In this document: positions 5,584-9,531 of the stretch, one piece after another
Layout of the letters: every line of letters starts with the position of its first letter
Position numbering within the stretch: position 1 is the first letter of the stretch
NCBI GenBank assembly: GCA_023250755.1
Contig: JAHFAC010000028.1
Span: 2,164 to 11,694 of the forward strand
Direction of reading: 5' to 3'
Origin: Bacteriovoracaceae bacterium
Lineage (GTDB): Bacteria; Bdellovibrionota; UBA1018
Length of the DNA stretch: 9,531 nucleotides
Program-made: the position numbers and the translations under genes
The notes under the pieces: generated by a model
What the model was told of the DNA's origin: nothing
The model's input: the letters and a program-made list of their open reading frames with translations, nothing else
The model's database searches: none

Positions 5584-6774
5584 ATGAGCTACTCTCTTAA
5601 GTTGGAATACTTGGAACTTTTGCGGTTGCAGTATGTGAGCAGTTCGAAAACCCGGAGAAGTCAAATTATTGACGAAGTTTGTAGAAATACCGGGATGCAC
5701 CGGAAATCTGCGATTCGTTGCCTCCGGTCAAAAATAAAAGGCCGTCGCGTTGGGAGTGGCCGTAAAAAGACCTACTCGCCCGATGCGATTTATTTCTTGC
5801 GCAAGCTTTGGATCAAAACCGATCAGATGTGTTCAAAGAAATTGAAGAAGGCAGTGCCTCATTGGATCGATAAAATGCTGCTGCCCGTACAACCCAAAGA
5901 AGAACTTTTAAAGATGAGTGCCTCGACAATGGACCGCTATTTAAGGCCATATAGAGCACAATTCAGACGGAAGTCGAACACGGGAACACGACCTGGAAAG
6001 TTGCTAAAAACGATCGTTCCGATTAAAACTCTAAGCAATATTCCTAATCGTGCGGGCTTCATCGAAGCTGACACGGTTGCTCACTGTGGAGGCTTTCTGA
6101 CGGGGGACTTTGTTTGGAGTTTAACGTTTACAGATCTTTTTACGGGCTGGACTGAAAACCGGGCGGTATGGGGCAAGCACGCCGTAAACGTTCACGCAGC
6201 GATCGAGGAGATTGAGAACTCCATTCCCTTTGAGATCATCGAATTTAACGTCGATAACGGTTCTGAGTTCTTAAACCACCGGCTGGTCGAGTACTTCCAG
6301 CCGGGCGGACCGAGGCAAAGAAAACGCTTCGCTCTGACTCGTTCTCGTTCGTATCATAAAAACGACAATGCCCATGTAGAACAGAAGAACTGGACTCATG
6401 TACGAGAGATCTTTGGGTACGAGCGCTTCGAGTTTAAAGAGCTGGTTCCGATCATGAATCAGATTTACCAAGTGCAGAACATGCTCACGAATTTCTTTCA
6501 TCCCCAGATGAAATTGAAGTCAAAGGTGAGAGTCGGTGCAAAGATCAAAAAGAAATACGACGAACCGACGACCCCATATCATCGTCTGCTTGCTGATCCT
6601 TCGGTCTCTGAGGAGAGTAAATCCAAACTGAAGGCCCAGTACGAGAAACTAAATCCCTTTGAGTTAGTCGAGATCAGAGAGGCATTACTTACCGATTTCT
6701 TCAAACACAAGAAGCAGCTACAATCGAATAAAGAGGCTGCGAATCCTCCTTCAAATGTCATTCCTCTCCGGTAA
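5584..6774 (+). CDS. DDE integrase-core transposase
   Basis: 396 residues, apparently intact. The N-terminus (about 8-50) forms a helix-turn-helix region with TGMHRKSAIRCLRSK, followed by a basic linker GRRVGSGRKK. The rve-type catalytic core has D163 (EADTVAHCGG), D224 (NVDNGSEF) and E266 (NDNAHVEQKNW), that is D-x60-D-x41-E. The C-terminus is basic with a helical NPFELVEIREALL segment. This organisation fits the group annotated as ISNCY / IS1202-like transposases; I am fairly sure of the DDE class and less sure of the family. AAGGAG at 5570-5575, eight bases before the ATG, gives a strong start. The stop codon (6772-6774) lies inside the right-end GTTACCG box, so coding and terminal sequence overlap, as in compact IS. 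All catalytic residues are present. Confidence 0.88.
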   Translation: MSYSLKLEYLELLRLQYVSSSKTRRSQIIDEVCRNTGMHRKSAIRCLRSKIKGRRVGSGRKKTYSPDAIYFLRKLWIKTDQMCSKKLKKAVPHWIDKMLLPVQPKEELLKMSASTMDRYLRPYRAQFRRKSNTGTRPGKLLKTIVPIKTLSNIPNRAGFIEADTVAHCGGFLTGDFVWSLTFTDLFTGWTENRAVWGKHAVNVHAAIEEIENSIPFEIIEFNVDNGSEFLNHRLVEYFQPGGPRQRKRFALTRSRSYHKNDNAHVEQKNWTHVREIFGYERFEFKELVPIMNQIYQVQNMLTNFFHPQMKLKSKVRVGAKIKKKYDEPTTPYHRLLADPSVSEESKSKLKAQYEKLNPFELVEIREALLTDFFKHKKQLQSNKEAANPPSNVIPLR

Positions 6775-6797
6775 CACTTACTTCTGAGGCAATACGG
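6769..6797 (-). repeat. Right terminal inverted repeat of the IS
   Basis: Read on the minus strand from 6797, this begins CCGTATTGCCTC (6797-6786) and continues to GTTACCG (6775-6769), matching the left end. The inner box overlaps the last two codons and stop of the transposase. Confidence 0.65.
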
Positions 6798-6819
6798 AAT
6801 ACCCGCCTCGAGGGCTTGA

Positions 6820-8571
6820 TTAACCCTCCCCCATGCTCCGCTTTTTCCTTAACAGTCGATGATAGGTAATCGCAAAACGATGGGCCTCGTCGCGAACATG
6901 GGTCAGGAGTTTATAAGCATCGGTGTGGGGCAGTAATGCAACCGGGTTTTTACGATTTGGAATAAAAACCCGCTCATGCGAAGACTTTACTTCTTTGGCC
7001 TGAAAATCGCTCTCCACACGCGCCTTAGCAAGCCCCACCACACCCACGCCCTGAAGACCGAGTTCTTCTAAAACTGCCACGGCCTGAGCGAGCTGGCCTT
7101 TTCCGCCATCGACCACCACCAAATCAGGCAGTGTTTCTTGGGACGAACCCGAAAACCGCCGGCTGAGCACTTCTTTCATCATCGCAAAATCATTGGCTCC
7201 TTCAACAGTGCGAATCTTATAACGACGATAGAGGTTCTTGTCAGGTGCTCCCTCCACAAAAACCACGCGTGAGGCAACCGCGTCCTCACCTTGAGTATTG
7301 GAAATATCGTAGCATTCAATTCGATGCGGAAATCTCTGGAGGTGGAGCTTGTCCTGGACTTCTTCAAGCACTTGCACACCATGGCCCGCAAGTCGTTTGG
7401 TCGCTTGCTCAAAAGCATACTGAGCATTGGTTTTGGCGACATTCAAAATCCGAGTATCCACCTCATTCTCAGCCACGCGAATCCCCATTCCCAGTGTCCG
7501 CTCAAGCAGATCGGGATCATCTGGTGCGACAGGGAGCAAGACCTCACGGGGACGTGAAATCTCAGACTCCAATCCCGGAAGTTGATCCGTCATCACATAA
7601 AATTGAGCGAGAAAATCAAAGAGCAATTCGGAATCTGGCAAAGACGGATCCGTATTTTGAAGTGAGTAATGCCGCACAGCCAGCATCACCCCCCCTCGAA
7701 TTTGCAAAATCACCGCATGAGCCTCGGCGTTTTTATAGGTGTGATCTGCGTGACGCACAAGTCCCACTACATCCCGATCGCGCCCACTCCCCGCCTCATC
7801 CACCCCCTGCGTGGCCGTCACCACTTCAAGACTTCTCAGCTGATCTCGCATCTTGGCCGCGGCCTCAAACTCCTCACGCTGAGCCGCATCTTCCATTCCC
7901 TTTCGGAGAGAGCGCACCATGCGATCACTTTTTCCTTCGAGTACTTCGATCACTTGATCCATCGACTCTCGGTAATCTTCTGCCGCAATCAGCCCCACGC
8001 AGGGGCCACTGCATTTTTGCATCTGGTAAAGAATGCAAGGCCGGCTCCGATGGTGAAACGCATTTTCAGAACAATCTCGGAGTCGAAAGGCCTCGTTCAA
8101 AAGACCCATCACCTCCCTGGCTGCCCAAGCAGATGGAAAAGGGCCAAAGTAACGAGCACCATCTTTCTGAACCTTTCGAGTCCATTCCAAACGCGGAAAG
8201 GGATCCTCTCGCCGTATTTTAAGATAAGGATAGGCCTTGTCATCCTTCAATCGAACATTGAACTTAGGCTTATGCTTCTTGATCAGACTGCACTCCAAAA
8301 TCAGGGCTTCAGTCTCCGTCTCTGTCAAAATCACGTCAAAATGATGAACTCTGAGCACCAACATCTCTGTTCGGGGCATCTTGTGTGGCCCACTCTGAAA
8401 GTAGGTCTGGAGACGATTCCTAAGGTTTTTGGCTTTTCCGACATAGAGAACCGCTCCTTGGTCATCCCTCATGAGATAGACCCCAGACGAAGAACTCGCC
8501 TCCCGGGCACGCTCGAGGAGGAGGGCGCGGGATTCTTCAGGGTCGAGTGGTTTAGATGCTTGATTTTCCAT
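6820..8571 (-). CDS. uvrC: UvrC excinuclease subunit, lacking the C-terminal HhH region
   Basis: UvrC makes both incisions in UvrABC nucleotide excision repair in the cytoplasm. In order: the GIY-YIG nuclease (GVYLMRDD, then LYVGKAKNLRNRL, with the catalytic Glu in ALILECSLIKK); a Cys-x11-Cys-x7-Cys-x3-Cys set ending KCSGPC, matching the Fe-S ligands of UvrC; the UVR/UvrB-binding motif EEFEAAAKMRDQL; and the RNase H-like nuclease with Asp in ECYDISN, Asp in VVVDGGKGQL and His in VRDEAHRF. The protein stops about 17 residues after AHRF, so the usual tandem helix-hairpin-helix DNA-binding domain (around 60-70 residues) is absent. The stop is 22 bp from the right end of an insertion sequence. 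I prefer the ATG at 8571 (583 residues), which has GGGAAG about five bases upstream on the minus strand. The ATG at 8592 (590 residues) has no such site. Confidence 0.95.
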   Translation of the reverse strand: MENQASKPLDPEESRALLLERAREASSSSGVYLMRDDQGAVLYVGKAKNLRNRLQTYFQSGPHKMPRTEMLVLRVHHFDVILTETETEALILECSLIKKHKPKFNVRLKDDKAYPYLKIRREDPFPRLEWTRKVQKDGARYFGPFPSAWAAREVMGLLNEAFRLRDCSENAFHHRSRPCILYQMQKCSGPCVGLIAAEDYRESMDQVIEVLEGKSDRMVRSLRKGMEDAAQREEFEAAAKMRDQLRSLEVVTATQGVDEAGSGRDRDVVGLVRHADHTYKNAEAHAVILQIRGGVMLAVRHYSLQNTDPSLPDSELLFDFLAQFYVMTDQLPGLESEISRPREVLLPVAPDDPDLLERTLGMGIRVAENEVDTRILNVAKTNAQYAFEQATKRLAGHGVQVLEEVQDKLHLQRFPHRIECYDISNTQGEDAVASRVVFVEGAPDKNLYRRYKIRTVEGANDFAMMKEVLSRRFSGSSQETLPDLVVVDGGKGQLAQAVAVLEELGLQGVGVVGLAKARVESDFQAKEVKSSHERVFIPNRKNPVALLPHTDAYKLLTHVRDEAHRFAITYHRLLRKKRSMGEG

Positions 8572-8589
8572 GCCTCTTCCCACTATAAC
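8560..8589 (+). promoter_or_regulatory. Candidate sigma-70 promoter for the zinc-ribbon gene
   Basis: TTGATT (8560-8565) and TATAAC (8584-8589) are separated by 18 bp and resemble -35 and -10 elements (4/6 and 5/6 matches). Transcription would begin near 8596, giving a leader of about 40 bases before the ATG at 8637. The -35 overlaps the first codons of uvrC on the other strand, so the two divergent genes share very little control DNA. Seen by eye only. Confidence 0.35.
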
Positions 8590-8636
8590 CACATCAACGA
8601 TTGAATTTCGAAGACCCTTTTCAAGGAGATGCTCTT

Positions 8637-9080
8637 ATGGCCCGCTCACCTGATGTTGCCAACGAAGTTTTGGCCTATTGCACTAGCTGTAAAATGGACC
8701 TCCAACATGTGGTAGTCGCCATGAAAGGCGATCGAATCGCTAAAGTTCAGTGTAAGACCTGTAAAAAGGAACACGCTTTCAAAGCGCCAAAAGGAGCGAC
8801 TGAACCGACCAAGAAATCTGCTAAAAAGGGGGGCAAGAAGGCTGACGAAGGGGCATCAGGTGCATCGCCAATTGAGGCCGAATGGGAAAAGCTGATGACA
8901 ACACACAAAGCAGCCCCAATGAAATCTTATTCCATGAAAGGGCGCTTTCAACTCGGAGACAAACTAAACCATCCCAATTTTGGCGAAGGAATTGTCGGAA
9001 AACTCATTTATCCCAATAAGATCGAAGTCATTTTTAAAAATGACCTTAAGGTCCTGATTCACAGTGGGACAGCGTCCTGA
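8637..9080 (+). CDS. Zinc-ribbon protein with SH3/Tudor-like tail
   Basis: 147 residues when started at 8637. AAGGAG (8623-8628) lies eight bases upstream, while the ATG at 8601, 12 codons earlier, has no such site. Residues 14-45 form a likely zinc ribbon with paired C15-x2-C18 and C39-x2-C42. Residues 52-80 are a Lys/Ala/Gly-rich linker. Residues 103-142 (FQLGDKLNHPNFGEGIVGKL and on to VIFKNDLKVLIH) look like the small beta-barrel found at the end of UvrD/PcrA helicases and in CarD-type RNA-polymerase-binding proteins, which has the same Gly-Asp-x-[VL]-x-His-Pro-x-Phe-Gly-x-Gly pattern. In those proteins the module contacts RNA polymerase or a repair partner. The gene diverges from uvrC, so a role in transcription or repair is plausible but unproven. 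It precedes the lipoprotein gene by 41 bp. Confidence 0.8.
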   Translation: MARSPDVANEVLAYCTSCKMDLQHVVVAMKGDRIAKVQCKTCKKEHAFKAPKGATEPTKKSAKKGGKKADEGASGASPIEAEWEKLMTTHKAAPMKSYSMKGRFQLGDKLNHPNFGEGIVGKLIYPNKIEVIFKNDLKVLIHSGTAS

Positions 9081-9121
9081 GTCAGACCCCGGCGGGTATA
9101 CAAAGCACTATCCAAAAAATC

Positions 9122-9531
9122 ATGACAACATGCAAGGCAGCCCCTTTCTTAGCCATGACAACACTGCTGACACTCTGGGTGTTTGCCGCAGGTTGTTCCA
9201 CTGCAAAAAAGAAAACCACGCCAGAACTCTCACAGCTGGAGGGGAAAAAAATTGCCCTTATTGAGATTAATGGCGAATCCACCGCTCAATCCGTGGTCGA
9301 AGTTGCTCTCATTAATGAATTGATGCAAAGAGGAACATTTACCCTCATCAATAAGCGTGACGTTGAATCAGCCCGAAATGCTCCTGGCCAAGACCCACTG
9401 GACTGGAAAGGACTCGCTCGAAAAGTAGGAGCCGATTTTGCGCTTCGGATGAAAGTCCTCCAGTTTGATGCAGATATTCATGAAGGTTACTCCTCAGAAG
9501 AGATCGAAGACAGCCAACTCGCAGCTGAGCG
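9122..9531 (+). CDS. Lipoprotein, CsgG/LpoB-like fold (partial, runs off the window)
   Basis: The first 136 residues are seen; the gene continues past 9531. The N-terminus is a type II signal peptide, MTTCKAAPFLAMTTLLTLW followed by VFAAGC, so it should be lipidated at the cysteine and anchored in a Gram-negative envelope. The mature part (KIALIEINGES, then VALINELMQRGTFTLINKRDVE, then LARKVGADFALRMKVLQF) follows the strand-helix-strand pattern of the CsgG / LpoB / TolB-N superfamily, which includes curli export and penicillin-binding-protein activator lipoproteins. The match is by pattern only. ATG at 9122 gives a signal peptide with a lysine in its n-region. ATG at 9155 would leave a very short one without charge. 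Neither has a clear Shine-Dalgarno; the gene follows the zinc-ribbon gene by 41 bp and may be co-transcribed. Confidence 0.72.
   Translation, partial: MTTCKAAPFLAMTTLLTLWVFAAGCSTAKKKTTPELSQLEGKKIALIEINGESTAQSVVEVALINELMQRGTFTLINKRDVESARNAPGQDPLDWKGLARKVGADFALRMKVLQFDADIHEGYSSEEIEDSQLAAE

Larger units (their letters stand above)
5459..6797 (+). mobile_element. Insertion sequence with DDE transposase (possibly IS1202/ISNCY-like)
   Basis: The element is about 1.34 kb and contains one transposase gene bounded by imperfect inverted repeats. The left end (5459) and the reverse complement of the right end (6797) share CCG-N-ATTGCCTC, and after a 9-10 base spacer both share GTTACCG. No target-site duplication is seen at these tips or at tips shifted by a few bases, so the element is either old or has lost one flank by rearrangement. 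Its right tip is 22 bp from the uvrC stop codon. Family placement rests on the transposase type only; the inverted repeats were found by eye. Confidence 0.7.

Noticed and set aside
6810..6828. GAGGG/CCCTC inverted repeat at the uvrC stop as a terminator
   Set aside because: It is a five-pair stem with a nine-base loop and no T-run on either strand, too weak to call.
7245..8604. Long plus-strand open frames (up to 325 codons) opposite uvrC
   Set aside because: They are antisense to a clearly conserved uvrC, very rich in Pro, His and Ser, lack ribosome-binding sites and show no domain. They are shadows caused by codon bias.
9064..9264. 66-codon plus-strand frame overlapping the lipoprotein start
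   Set aside because: The other frame from 9122 shows a signal peptide, lipobox and CsgG-like pattern and stays open to the window end, so this one is a shadow.
1..9531. CRISPR array, tRNA, rRNA, riboswitch or multi-gene defence system
   Set aside because: I looked for regular direct repeats with spacers, cloverleaf sequences, rRNA-like stretches and nuclease/helicase/ATPase clusters. None is present beyond the RAYT, the IS and the PIN fragment.

Overview
The window looks like chromosomal DNA from a Gram-negative bacterium with moderate GC. It carries one universal housekeeping gene (uvrC), predicted exported proteins and a lipoprotein, a two-gene membrane lipid-modification operon, and scattered transposase and toxin remnants. 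The uvrC sequence, the zinc-ribbon protein divergent from it and the style of the RAYT transposase suggest a delta-proteobacterial-type lineage such as Bdellovibrionota. That is an impression from sequence character, not a proof.

Layout: (1) 1-221 has no convincing gene but holds a terminator-like hairpin and a 12-codon leader ORF with a strong Shine-Dalgarno sequence. The leader's stop overlaps the start of a membrane-anchored protein with MORN/YwqK-like repeats (222-932). (2) 1030-1746 is a full-length REP-associated tyrosine (Y1/HUH) transposase domain protein, followed by a strong hairpin. (3) 2018-3748 is a tight two-gene operon, a three-histidine-box fatty acid/sphingolipid-type desaturase followed by a fatty-acid-hydroxylase-type di-iron protein. 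Two similar operator-like dyads lie just upstream. (4) 3749-4215 is gene-poor and contains the C-terminal half of a PIN-domain (VapC-like) toxin. (5) 4222-5397, minus strand, is an unrecognised predicted exported protein. (6) 5459-6797 is an insertion sequence with a DDE transposase, matching terminal inverted repeats and a near-perfect 31-nt hairpin in its leader. (7) uvrC (minus strand) ends 22 bp from the right tip of the IS and lacks the usual C-terminal helix-hairpin-helix region. (8) Diverging from uvrC are a zinc-ribbon protein with an SH3/Tudor-like tail and a CsgG/LpoB-like lipoprotein cut by the window end.

How the parts relate: the desaturase and hydroxylase probably act in sequence, or on the same lipid, under one regulated promoter. 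The IS next to a shortened uvrC, with no visible target duplication, suggests an IS-linked rearrangement removed the end of that repair gene. No complete defence system, CRISPR array or obvious new multi-gene system is visible. The most interesting items are the operator pair before the lipid operon, the uvrC truncation beside the IS, the IS leader hairpin and the leader-peptide coupling at the first gene.
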